This document shows, piece by piece, positions 1 through 11,000 of a DNA stretch of 64,000 nt. Origin of the DNA: Lojkania enalia (Eukaryota; Ascomycota; Dothideomycetes; Pleosporales). Below the pieces are notes generated by a model. The model searched no databases. It saw nothing but the letters and a program-made list of their open reading frames with translations, and was not told where the DNA came from. The position numbers and the translations under genes are program-made. Location: the NCBI GenBank assembly GCA_010094045.1, contig ML986588.1, positions 558,001-622,000 of the forward strand, read 5' to 3'. Each line of letters opens with the position of its first letter. The first letter of the stretch is position 1.

Positions 1-1
1 C

Positions 2-292
2 TCGCCCGATATATTCGGCCCAGACGCTGATGTCTTCAGGCCTGATCGGTGGGATGATGCAGGGCTGAGACCGGGATGGGGTTATATTCCGTTTAACGGT
101 GGCGCACGCATCTGCCTTGGTCAGCAATTTGCGCTAACTAAGGCATCGTATGTGCTTGTGAGGATAATGCAAGAGTTTGAGTTAATAGAGAATCGAGACG
201 CAGAGCCCGAGTGGAAAGAGCAGATCTCTTTGGTTACTAAGTCGAGAAATGGCGCAAAAGTTGCATTAAAAAGGCGTGAGCGTAAGAATTGA
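2..292 (+). CDS. Cytochrome P450, C-terminal fragment (gene runs off the left edge)
   Basis: Frame 2 is open from the window edge to a TGA at 290-292. It encodes the C-terminal 96 residues of a cytochrome P450. The haem-binding loop reads [12 protein letters not shown] and fits F-x-x-G-x-R-x-C-x-G, with the Cys as axial iron ligand. Just upstream is the conserved region FRPDRW (the 'PERF/W' segment). The spacing and the sequence [21 protein letters not shown] resemble the fungal CYP52/CYP584 group, which often oxidises alkyl chains; this subfamily guess is from memory. The gene converges on the enoyl reductase gene and lies next to the PKS-NRPS cluster, so a tailoring oxidation of the polyketide is a reasonable inference. 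The substrate-recognition half lies outside the window, so neither substrate nor integrity can be judged. Confidence 0.93.
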   Translation, partial: SPDIFGPDADVFRPDRWDDAGLRPGWGYIPFNGGARICLGQQFALTKASYVLVRIMQEFELIENRDAEPEWKEQISLVTKSRNGAKVALKRRERKN

Positions 293-871
293 AACAATTC
301 ATAATGAATTCTTGGACTAAATCAGGGTTTAAAGGAGTTTTAACCAACTAGAATCATTTCCTTCCTCGTTATTAGAATTATTCCAAAACCGCCGCTTTAA
401 TTGTTATCTAAGCTTCGTGATGAATGCTACTCTAATTTAAATATTGAATAAGTTCCCAATTATCGAATGTGAGCTATATATCAACAAAGATGAGGCGCTG
501 AAAAGGTGAGATAGTAAATTGAAATTCAGTATACAACTGTTACAATTTGAAGAGATATCTCATGATCCTGATTTTCACATAAGCAAAATCTGCTGACAGG
601 AACATCAAGTACGAGTACTTATTATACATTATTAATTATTTTAATGCAACCCCAAGCACATTTAGTGGTGAGACAATTTAATTCACTGTTGACTTTGATT
701 CCAAGATATTCAGAAGGGTAAGTCAAAAATCAAATCTCTATGAACAAATACTACATAAACCCATAAGAGACCAGAATTCGGATGCGCCACTTGTATGCTA
801 CACGCTCTACAAAATATTTCAGTTGACGAAAAATATTCACTCACAAACAACTTAAATACTGGAGCTATCCT
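293..871. other. Intergenic, convergent 3' ends
   Basis: This AT-rich stretch lies between the P450 stop and the enoyl reductase stop on the opposite strand. I see no open frame of note, no RNA gene and no repeat. It presumably holds the two 3' untranslated regions and their terminators. Confidence 0.6.
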
Positions 872-2096
872 CTAAGGTGCCTCCACCTTTAACTCTCTTC
901 GATCCGCAGTTCGATAGATTAACTTTTCACCCCTGACTTTTCCTCTCTTCAATAAATGTACACCCTCAAGCAGGCCCTCAAGACCGTCAGGTTCCACGCG
1001 GATGGGATGTGGCTTAATCTCACCGCTCTCGAAGATGGGGTTCATGTAAGGCCAAATAGCGCGCTTGAAATCGGCGCATTCAGGCTTGCCTGGAGTCCCA
1101 AATGGCTCGGGCCAGCTGATAGGCAAACCCCGTAGCCAGGTTGCTAGCACCCAGTCTGGTGTGACGGTGCGTCGGGTAGCACAGTGTTCGGGATATGGTT
1201 CTAGGCCAACGTCTGCAATGTGTTAGGAAGGTAAGGGTGGGGACAGGAAGTTATAGCGTACATTTCCCGCCACAACGACCAATTGCTTGATAGCATATCT
1301 TCATGGTACTTTCTTCAGTGATGCAATCGAGCGCATACTCTAGAGCGTTCTTCGTTAGGGCACGAATGTCCTGGCCGCAGGTTGAAGAGTGGTAGTCAAA
1401 GCACTCATCCGCCCCGTACGAACGGACAAGATTGAAGTTGCGCGGTGAGCAAGTAGTTATTACACGTGCACCCATTCGCTTTAGCAGCTGGATAGCAAAG
1501 GTACCTGTAGATGTTGCCCCCCCATACACCAAAATATCGAAGGGTTCTTCGGCTGGCTTCCTAAGAAGTTCGTATGGCAGCTTAAGCGAATGGAATATTG
1601 CCATTACCGAGGTTGCGATACGTAGAGGCATACTAGCGCCCACCTGGAAGCTCATATCCTCTGGCATCTTGAGCGCCATGATGCCGTCGACTGAAGTGTA
1701 CTCAGCAAATGCACCCGATTGAGGCCGAAGCGCCTCCATGCCGTCGCATGCGCCACAGACTCGATCACCTAGCTTCACCCGTCCTTCTGCCGCAATATCT
1801 TTACCTATTGCCACCACCACTCCGGAACAATCAATCTAGAGCATGCGTTAACTTTGTAATAAATAAATTTTGTATGGTATAATGTTATTACTTACACCGT
1901 AGACTGCACCCACTCCAACAAACGATCCCACCATCTTTGTGTCAACAGGATTCAGACCCACATACTCTGTCTTGATAATCACACAATCGTCTGAAATAGG
2001 TGGTAGTGGAACATCATCCCGTATACAGAAGTCGAGCTGCTCATTTGCAACAATTGCTCGCTGGGTTTTTGGGAGATTAGAAATCGATACCGCCAT
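872..2096 (-). CDS. Stand-alone (trans-acting) enoyl reductase of a PKS-NRPS cluster
   Basis: Three exons on the minus strand: 2096-1896, 1835-1262 and 1212-872. The introns are 60 and 49 bp with GT..AG ends. The joined frame is exactly 1116 nt, 371 residues, the usual size of LovC/TenC-type trans-ERs of the medium-chain dehydrogenase superfamily. Visible features are the GroES-like N-terminal half (LNPVDTK, then GIDCSGVV across the first splice), the cofactor loop LVYGGATSTGTFAIQLLK, and the C-terminal signature region with WPEPFG. No catalytic zinc ligands are apparent, as expected for this group. Such enzymes dock on an iterative PKS whose own ER domain is dead and reduce selected enoyl intermediates with NADPH. 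The PKS-NRPS in this cluster lacks a recognisable ER dinucleotide motif, which fits that role. The second splice restores GGKYVGLEPYPE, typical of the family. Confidence 0.93.
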
Positions 2097-2531
2097 GAAG
2101 AATACTGAGCAAATATGTCAACTAAGGCGTTGATTTGGAGAAGCAGCGACTACAAGAAGCAAAAATGGTTGATAGGGGACATCATGTCTCCCGATATTGT
2201 GGATAAACATTTACTTAAAGCCTTCCGTAGGAACAAAAATGCCAACAGTGACAGAATGTCTACGAGCTAGAAACGTACAGACGTAGGAAGTTTGGGGCAC
2301 AGACCATGGCTTATGTGCCAATACATGTCACTTTCAGCCGGACCTAGAGTGCATGATATGGCTGACAATCAGAGTTGCACACATTTTTCTTGGTCTTGTC
2401 AGCCAGATTTCGCAAAATATATATCTATCCATTGCTTTGGCCACGTACTCAGTATCGATTCTCCCCTTCCTTACACGTTATTCAGAACTTCACATTCAGC
2501 CATGAAACTCTGACAAGCTTTACCCCTCTCC
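2097..2531. other. Intergenic, no gene seen
   Basis: This is the 5' region of the enoyl reductase and the 3' end of the membrane-protein gene, both transcribed to the left. It presumably holds the enoyl reductase promoter. Short plus-strand frames here show no recognisable protein. Confidence 0.5.
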
Positions 2532-3361
2532 CTATCTTAGATTCTTCCCTTGCTGCTCACTGACAGAACCAGGAGCAGTATTCCAAAGCGTGTAACAACA
2601 TATCCCCACGAAAGCCACTTCAGGCAACATGGTCATGACCAAATATGCCGCTGAGTTGCCTTTCACGGCATTCCAGGTCATGTCCGCTGTTATGATGAAA
2701 ATAACAGAATAGAGTGCGCGAATCAACAAGAATGGAACACATACACCCGTACACATCGCTAACCAGTACTCTTCTTGCCCATATTGGTGGCGCTTGAGCC
2801 AAAATTTTAGCCATACGCCCGCCGTGTAAAGGAAGATCACAAATAGAATGGCAATTCCCGCTCGACTAAAAGTCGTTGGAAGAAGCTGGTCAGATTCCTT
2901 TTTAGACACTGTTACAAAGCCGCCGATAGAAATTCCAATATCAATCCAAGTCAAGAGTTGCGGAATCCAGAACACTCTTTTGTGTACAGTTGGTACAGAC
3001 TTGTTTCTTGAGGTCGAAGCAATTAGCTATTGCTGGCCTGAAATTGCTGTGCTTGGGATTCATTAGGGACTTACATCTTCTCTAGCATTTCCAGAAGGGT
3101 AAAGATTAATAGCAGGACTCCAAGTGATTCGCACACAAAAACTCCTGCCCAAAGACTTTTCACATTACGGTTGATTGTTCCAAGCATACATCCTGCGCCT
3201 ACACATCGTATGATGGAGAATCCGCCGATGGTAAACCAACAGATGCGACGCGTCCAGCGAAAATGCAATGCTGAGAAGAAAGGAAATGCGAAAAGAATGA
3301 CTTGGGCGATGGCAAGACCGTCGCGGAAATGGACGGTGCCGTCGCCGTTGCCCATGATCAA
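2532..3361 (-). CDS. DUF7702-like multi-pass membrane protein
   Basis: Two exons, 3361-3075 and 2976-2532. The 98-bp intron starts GTAAGT and ends AAAAG. The splice joins MLEKI to VFWIPQ and gives a 243-residue protein. About seven hydrophobic stretches are visible, including AIAQVILFAFPFFSALHF, ICWFTIGGFSIIRCVGAGCM, AGVFVCESLGVLLLIFTLL and AYLVMTMLPEVAFVGICC. The N-terminal FRDGLAIAQ and the central IIRCVGAGCMLGTI match the fungal DUF7702 family as I remember it; that family has no established biochemical function. It lies between the trans-ER and the regulator and is transcribed in the same direction as the PKS-NRPS, so a cluster-associated role (transport, sensing or membrane tethering) is possible but unproven. 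The start was chosen as the first ATG before a run of small and charged residues leading into the first membrane segment. Confidence 0.75.
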
Positions 3362-4055
3362 ATGCTAGATGCCTTAATTGTTTCAACAAAATGTGGAAAT
3401 AATAACAATATCAAATCTTAGGGTCGTATTTCGTAGACTTTTTGAAAGAAAAGAAATGTCGTAGGAGTTTCTGAAATGGTCGGTGGGCGCTCAAATGGTA
3501 CCGGTCGTTCCAGACTCGATAGATGCAGTTGTCCAGTTTGCGGCGGTGAATTGTGTAGTACAAGATTCCGCAACTACTTGGTGCTTGTCAGCCATGTTCT
3601 AGATTGATGACATGCCGGCGGCGGAGTATGGTTGGCTGACAAGGTTCACAATATTCCCCCCCCCCCAAGAAAAATTGCGGCTGTGGGAAGGATTCCGCTT
3701 CTACGCGTTACCAGGGGAGCGCATCCTAGAAATAGGATCAACTGAGTCGGACAGACGTAACGACTTACCATTTTGATCCTGCGGCTCCTAGAGGATTGTC
3801 GGAAGGTGATTCGCGAGTCTATTACCACTCCAAGCCGTATCGCGAAACAACCTCCATTTTGAAGATCTCCTTTGCTCATGTCGATGTTACAAGAATCTAA
3901 TGCTCGTAATGACGCTTCACGGTCTTCGTAAAAATTCTTGTGCATGATGCTCAAATATTTTGCATGGATGCTGATATTGGTGCTTTACGTTGTATTCTAG
4001 CTATTCTACCAATCTATATGCAGCCCATACATTTATAAGAAGTCATAAATTATTA
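3362..4055. other. Intergenic between membrane protein and bZIP regulator
   Basis: A 102-codon minus-strand frame (3954-3646) is present, but its sequence has no family resemblance and runs through a C9 tract at 3657-3665, so I do not call it. The stretch probably contains the 3' region of the regulator and the promoter of the membrane-protein gene. Confidence 0.5.
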
Positions 4056-5445
4056 TTAGTGATGCCATTGGCTACATCTTCCATTAATCAATAAAGCTAG
4101 AACAGCTTGCGTGACACGATCGCAATATAAGGATTGAGGACCAGCAAGCTCAGTGAACAGAGACCACAGATGCGGAGCATCGTCCGGTACTGCGGTTTCT
4201 ACATGATCTGTAAACGTCGTGAGTAGCGCCATGAGTCTATTCTCTTCGATCCTATCGATTTCACCTGAGCTGGTACGTAACGCGTGGAGAGCCGACAGCG
4301 CATCCTCGTCAACCTTAACGTGTCGTGAAACTTTCTTCATTTCATTAAGTAGTATAGCTTTTGCGTTCTCGACGGAACTTGCTTGAAATCCTTTAGCCTC
4401 CCACCGGGACCACGTGCAGGAGGAGGCATGGAGGTTTTGAAGTAGTCGACCCAGTCTCCTAGAGCGGCTCGCCCGCTGCGCCATGTCTGACATGCTGCCC
4501 TTTTCGAAAGTGCATGTATAATAAGTCGAAACCATGCTGTCAAAGTCTGCAAACCCGGCTACGCGGACTGCAGAAAGTAACTTTGTGAACCGATCTGTGT
4601 TTCTTGCAGCGTCGTCTGGCCCGGTTGGATTTGGAAAAGCGGGGTGGTCTCTGGGTATAAGAGTGCTGTATTCAGTGGCTGGCATGCTAGCAGGCTCGCT
4701 GGCGGAACATAGCGATGATGGAGTTGACGTTGTTGATACACTCGTATTGCTTCTGTGGCGATGAGGCGGGCCCCGTTTGCTATTCATCATGTATGGAGTA
4801 TTTGAGCCATCTAAGGAGAAAGGTGAGGGCGATCCGCCATCAAAATCAACTGTAGATAACGTTGGACTCGCGAGTTGGTTATTGGAGGGGGGCGGCGCGC
4901 TGAGAGACATTTGGAACTTAATCTCTTCCAAATGGCGAGCACAAGGCCCGGTCATAGCGCTACAAGTACATCCATCGAGGAAAGGGAAGACGAAGGGGGT
5001 AGAGTCAGAGGGATATGAGCCAGCCTCGGGAAATTGAGCCAGCGATGGATCGACTGTAAATCCCAGGTTCGAGTCGACAGGTGCCCATGCTGGCGCTGAA
5101 TTCAGTGACATGTCATCCGATATCATGGTATCCGTCGGGGTCATGATATTTTCTAATGAATCCAGACCCTCGAATTGATGAGGAGGAATCGTGAATAGTT
5201 CTAAACTGTCGTACAAATCGGTACAGTCTTCTGATGAGGAGACAGATTGTTCTTTTAGTCTACGGCCTAGTTTAGATTAGTAAAGGAATATTGTTCTCTG
5301 TCCCTCAGGACTTACGATGATTCCTCTGTGCAATTCTGTTTTGGATTTTCCTCCTCTCTTTCGCCCGCGGGCTCTGCGACCTTTGATACTTCTTTTTCGG
5401 CGGGGAACTCGAACAAGTTTCCTGGTGTCTACTGTTGTGCGGCAT
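4056..5445 (-). CDS. Cluster regulator with bZIP basic region
   Basis: Two exons, 5445-5316 and 5266-4056, with a 50-bp intron (GTAAGT..CTAG). The joined frame gives 446 residues. The splice falls inside the DNA-binding region: residues 28-48 read AKERRKIQNRIAQRNHRRRLK, the N-x-x-A-x-x-x basic motif of fungal bZIP factors (here N-R-I-A-Q-R-N). No clear heptad leucine zipper follows; after LKEQ the sequence turns acidic and Ser-rich. The middle (about residues 150-250) is Ser/Thr/Pro-rich. The C-terminal third contains a conserved-looking helical domain ending in HLWSLFTELAGPQSLY. Its place inside the PKS-NRPS cluster makes a pathway-specific activator the likeliest role. A bZIP-basic but zipper-poor layout is known from regulators such as ToxE, but I see no ankyrin repeats here. 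A model built from the second exon alone would miss the DNA-binding region. Confidence 0.85.
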
Positions 5446-8007
5446 TGGCGCTATCAGGATAACAATGGGAGCATTTGCCAATGAGAATATTAGGATCCAA
5501 AGCTACGGGGAGCAGAGTTGTTACGTCCTTCTCCCTCTTAATCTATTAGGATAGATATCGTTTGTAACGTGTCTATAGCAGTGACATATTCGAAATATCA
5601 TGCCAGGTTGACAACGAAAACGATCTATGTATTCCTTCGAGTACCGTTCAGAATGACGTGAATACCGATCGACCTTGGCTGAAACGCAAGTTGGAGTCCA
5701 ACATCATCATGGCTATGGTAATTAGGCATTCGCTAAGGAATTTCCCTTTTTGGCATTCATATTGTGCTTAGTGGCTATGCTTCAACCAATCCGGGGGATA
5801 GGGTGCGGACGTCTTGACCTGATGCTGCATGGCTCGGACTCGTGCACGTCTACGGGGGATTTGGAAGCGTATGCTCATTGCGGCTCTGCCTATGTCTCGG
5901 CACGAATTGCTTTCTACTGATAGTGCAGGGCCTACCATGAATTAAGTCGAAGGGATTCACTCCGCCGAAACAGAGTCCAACGTTTCGGAGGGTGGTTCCC
6001 ACCGAAATCCGAATATGTAGTCAATGCCCTATACCCTCTAATTCACGGCTTATTACAATGACTTATTTTCTAGAATCTTATTGTGCACTTCACTGAGGTT
6101 GACTGTGCGAGAACGGTATCATTTAAGCACTAGGCTGCAAAGGCTGCGAAATGACCGTTTATTAGTGGCGTCGCCCCACAGTATGCAAGTCAGCTGAACA
6201 TTAACAGGAAACGGGATTTTGCCTGCCCAGCCTCATCCTTTCGGGAGTTACATGTTCCTCTTAGGATGGATACTGTATAGGCATCCATTGTAAGACGGAT
6301 CGTATCGGTCGAAATCCCAGTTGATCTAGCCTCGGCGGCAGGCACGGTGATTCTTCTAGAATCAATGGCAGGATACCGCGATGGATAGACTGCTGAGTTT
6401 TCTTGAGAACACTTGTCTACTTGCATTTCGTGAACAAAATCTTTTGGTATTTGGATATATGGACCGGCTTTGCTAGCTAACGTAAAGGCTGTCGTTTAGA
6501 GAAGGCCTATCTACGCGCGCACCTCTCCCAGAACTAGCGTTTACAAGTCCATTCGTTAGCTTGCGAAAGAATAATGTTAGACTCTAGTCAATTGGCTCCA
6601 GGATTTCAGTTTACGAAGTCGACCAATATGTGGCGACCACGCTATCCTGGCGCTGGTTCGATTTGCACGGGCATTTCCAAGCGTTGATTTAGGCCCCAAT
6701 TGCGTGATGATAGATTTAAAACCTCCGACTCGGCGCGTTTTACTCAAGACTGCATAGCCATATATTCTCGGGCGAACCCTTGTAACTGGAACACGTAAGC
6801 TCGTTAGCTTCGGACCTCGCATCCCCTCGTTTCAGGTGCCATTCCTACTCGTATGTAAGATTTGCCGAGAGAATCTGTTACACGGTTACCGCTCCGTAAG
6901 GGCCCCGCCATCACGTGTAATAAGCATGACGCGCGATTTGCTTCAGAATACGGCGTGGAATAGACTACTCCAACATATCACGCAACCTTCCGCACGATGC
7001 ACTCGGACCTTGCCGTCAACAAGGGTGGAATTCGAGTACGTCACCGATTTATGAACTATAGTTATACTTTTGGCATGGTACTTGCCTACGCCATTAATGG
7101 TCTATTGACGTATACATCTGTGGTGGCTTAATTGGGTTGAGGGTTGTGGATTGGCCCTTTGACTCTCAACATGTTGCTACATTCCAAACAAAGTTGATTT
7201 CGCAACAGCTTACAATTTCCTCAATTTAGCGGCGCCTCGTCATGTTTCTTGAACCGTAAAACCTCCACCATTCCGTATGCAGATAAAAATCTGCATCGAT
7301 AAGACGTGAGCGGAATCTAATTGAGAACAAGTAGATCCGGGGTTGGGCGGAGGCCCGATTATAAGCACAGTCCTCTAGGCATGCCCCCGAGAAAAACGTC
7401 GCTTACTGAGAATGCAAAGAAGCTAGTCTTCACTGAATAAAATCTTCGGTGACAGAATTACTTCGAAAAGTTAAACTCAATTTATACTAGCCCTTTCCTT
7501 CTCAATGTCGACGTACTGGGCGCATCGTTGGTACGTTTTATTTGTAATATTAGGCATTATCGTTTCAAGCGCCCTATACAGAGAGGTTATGTAGACTAAT
7601 CCTTCGTTTATATTATGGTAAATTGATAAATATAAAGAAAAAGAGTTTCCTACTTCCTAAACAAGAAAAAAAAACTTTGCGACCTTTCCACAATTGTCAA
7701 TCTCTTGGATTTCCATAGTAACGGCGAACTGAAAACCTTCTTTAGTGGGGGATCTTGTCATTTAAACTACGTCAATCTATCGAAACAATACTGATATGCA
7801 TAAATCATAAGCTAACAAACGCTAAAACAAATAGACGAAGGAAAAATGCATCAAGCAAAATGAACCAACTCCTCAAATGCCGGCGCTATGCTGGAAAACA
7901 CGCCCTAACGCCCTACCGCCCCGCAAAATTTTTCGTCATCCTTCGTTCAATCCATCAAATACATTATTATTGCCCACCTTCCCTCCCTCCCTTCAATTTC
8001 GATTTAC
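5446..8007. other. Long intergenic stretch, no recognisable gene
   Basis: 2.56 kb between the start of the bZIP gene and the 3' end of the PKS-NRPS. Base composition is ordinary, not the AT-only pattern seen at 25-47 kb. Frames at 6426-6190(-), 6822-6577(-) and 6836-7054(+) are short and match nothing I know; intron-linked models did not produce a convincing protein. About 7620-8000 is A/T-richer and probably holds the 3' region of the synthase gene. It could be a gene lost from the cluster or a long regulatory gap. Confidence 0.5.
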
Positions 8008-11000
8008 TCACTCACTGGGCTGCTGAGTGAGGGTCTCAATCTTCGCAGCCATAGCGCCCAATGAGCTCGCACCAAATAAATCCACCAAACTCAACTTGAT
8101 ACCGAACCTCTGGTTAACGAGCATTTGCAGCTTAACCAACAGCAGGGAATTCCCTCCCAATTCAAAGAAAGATGTTTGAGAGTTCAAACTCATCACTGCA
8201 TCCTTCATCTCCTTCGGTACTGCTTCTTTCCACATCTCGACTAGCTCTTTCTCCATTTCTGAAAGATCGCCACTACGGCTTCCTTGACTTGTTGTTATTG
8301 TTGAAGGTGTGGGAAGGGGTAAGGACTGGACGGACTTCCGATCCGTTTTTCCGTGTGCATTTACGGGCAAGCTATTGACTGGGATAAACATGGAAGGAAC
8401 CATATAAACGGGCAGTGGTAGTACAAATCGTAGTGAACGCAAGAACGCGTTCTGGCTTTGCTCGTTGTCGTATGTGTCCGCTGCGAATTGCACATGAGCA
8501 ACTAGTAAGTCGCCACTGCGGACCGAGACAACAGCTTTGTGCAACGCGCCATCAGCAGCGTTGAGAATGCATGCCTCAATATCTTGAAGATCAATGCGAA
8601 TGCCCCGAATTTTAACCTGAGTATCTCCTGCAATACGGCCCTGGAACATAAGATTGCCATCAGGGCGAAGATATCCTGTATCTCCAGTGCGATACACAAT
8701 ACCGGTATCCCAGGGATTACTGATGAATTTAATCCCAGACAGCTTCTCTTGATTGAGATAGCCGCTAGAGACGCTTGGTCCACCGATCAGAATTTCGCCG
8801 GTCACACCTTGCGGGACAAGCTCAAGGTTACGATCGACAATGTATAATGAGTAATTCGGAAGAGGCCTACCAGCGGGGATATTCGAATCCAAGTCATCGA
8901 GTTCAGCATCGTGGTCCAGTGATATTTCAGTCTTAGTGCAGGTAATACTTTCAGCAGGGCCATACGAATTGTATAGACGCAGATCGTGGAGACCGAGATT
9001 CACAATGCCTTCGCGCAATGAGAGAGGCATTACCTCTCCACCACCCCAAGCGTACTTCCAATTTGATGCTGTAGTCAGATTTTCGGCTCCATAGGCGATC
9101 CAGCTAACATATTCGGATGGAGTCGCTCGTGTGTATGTAATGCCCTCAGTTGCAATGATGTTTGATATTGCAACAGGATCACCACGGTTCTCTTTTGATA
9201 CGACATAGACCGACCCGCCATTGACTAGTCCGCAAAGCATCTGATCCAGAGAGAAATCGAATGTGAATGCGCTTTGCTGGAGGACTCTCTCGTCAGCAAT
9301 ATTGTATTGTTTGACGAGTCCCTCGATAGCATTTTGGAAACTTGAATGACGAAGAATAACTCCTTTAGGCGTGCCAGTTGAGCCACTTGTGAACAAGATC
9401 GCAGCAGCAGTAGTTGCTTTAGCCCGAGTCTTCGTGATTGGCTGCGAATGCTCCAGGCTCGAAATATTAACAAGAGCAGCAGAAGCCTTGAGTTCAGGAA
9501 CCTTTGCCTCAGTCTCATCATGGCATATGATAGCCGTAGGCTTAGCAGTCTTGGCGATGGCAGCTAGACGAGGAAGAGAGTTGCGGAGATCCATGGGAAT
9601 GTAGGTAGCACCGGCATGCCAGATGCCTAGAAGAGAGCATACCCAATCAGCGCTAGGTTGCTGGAAGACAGCCACACGGGAGCTCTGTTTGACGCCCACT
9701 TTTGTTAAGGCTTCGCTGATAGCCTGGACTCGGCGCTGTAATTGCTGATAGGTATAAGCGTTTCCGCTGCCGTCCTTGACAGCCTCTCTATCTGAGTACT
9801 GCTTTGCCACATCGGCGATGCGATGGGAAAGTGTGTCTGGCCACTCAGATTGAAGAGCCGGGCCTTTTTACATCTTAGTACATTACTCAGTTTTCCAATT
9901 ATGATTCTTACCTCGTCCTAGCACCTTCGCTCCCTCAATCTCCTTCTCATCCCACAACGGAACGGTGTCTACATTCAGCTCGAAATTGATAGCGAAAGCC
10001 TTAACTAGCCTTAAATAGCTGTCAAAAAGCGTGCGCGTAGCAGAGGCAGAATACAAGTATTTTTGTGTGCGGAATGATACTCGAATATCTGTACCGTTAA
10101 TCTCATTAACATCAAGAGTCAAGTCGTAGCCAGTGCGTCCAACAGTCTGAGTGCCAGTCGCCTCTCCCCCGAACATGGTGGGCATGTAATCGGGCCTAAA
10201 CGGTCTGTAGTCCATCCATACCTGGAAAAGAGGGCTATGAGTTGCTGAGCGTGGGATATTCAGATTCTCTAGTAGAGCATCAAACGGTAGTTTCGAATGG
10301 GCGAGAGCGTCATAGGCCGTCTTGCGCGCCCCTGTAACGATGTCCTTGAAAGTGGCAGTCTTATCATGGTCATCATTCTTAAAACGCAAAGGGAGCAGGT
10401 TGAGCATAAAACCCATGGTATTGTCCACGGACTTGTCTGTTCGATTAGCGTCTGCGATGCCAATAACAAGATCGTTAACATCGAGGTGACGAAACAAGAA
10501 CGTGCGAAGGACGCCGAGGAAGAAGTGGAAAGTCGTGATTTTATGGCGGCGGCATTGCGCTTTGATCTGACGGACAGTCCTAGCGTCTAGAACAAGCTGA
10601 GACTCCTCGGATTCGTAGTTGTCTAGGCTCTTACGTGGGCTTTGTGCGAGGTTAAAGAGGGGTAGCGGCTCCGGAAAATCAGGCTGAACTTCTCCAGACG
10701 GTAACTTGATGCTATACATGTCCTCCCAGAACTGGAAATCTTTACTTAAGGTTCCATCCGTCACTTGCTGACGCTGTCGAATGGCAAAATCGGTAAATTG
10801 CATCGTTACTGGACCAAGTGGCTGATCTTCATACAATTTATTAATCTCTGAGAGCAAGACATTGAAACTAAAGCCATCCATGGCGATATGATGGAATGCA
10901 AAGAGCACGTGGTGGGTATTCTCATCGAGGGATAACATCTTTACTCGAATTGTCTCGCCTTGCTCTAGTTTGAACTCGTAGTGCAAAAGCTCGCCGACTT

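Noticed and set aside
3646..3954. 102-codon minus-strand ORF between the membrane protein and bZIP genes
   Set aside because: No family resemblance, runs through a C9 tract, and has no plausible partner exon.
6577..6822. 81-codon basic ORF, minus strand
   Set aside because: Arg/Lys-rich but no recognisable motif; not distinguishable from chance.
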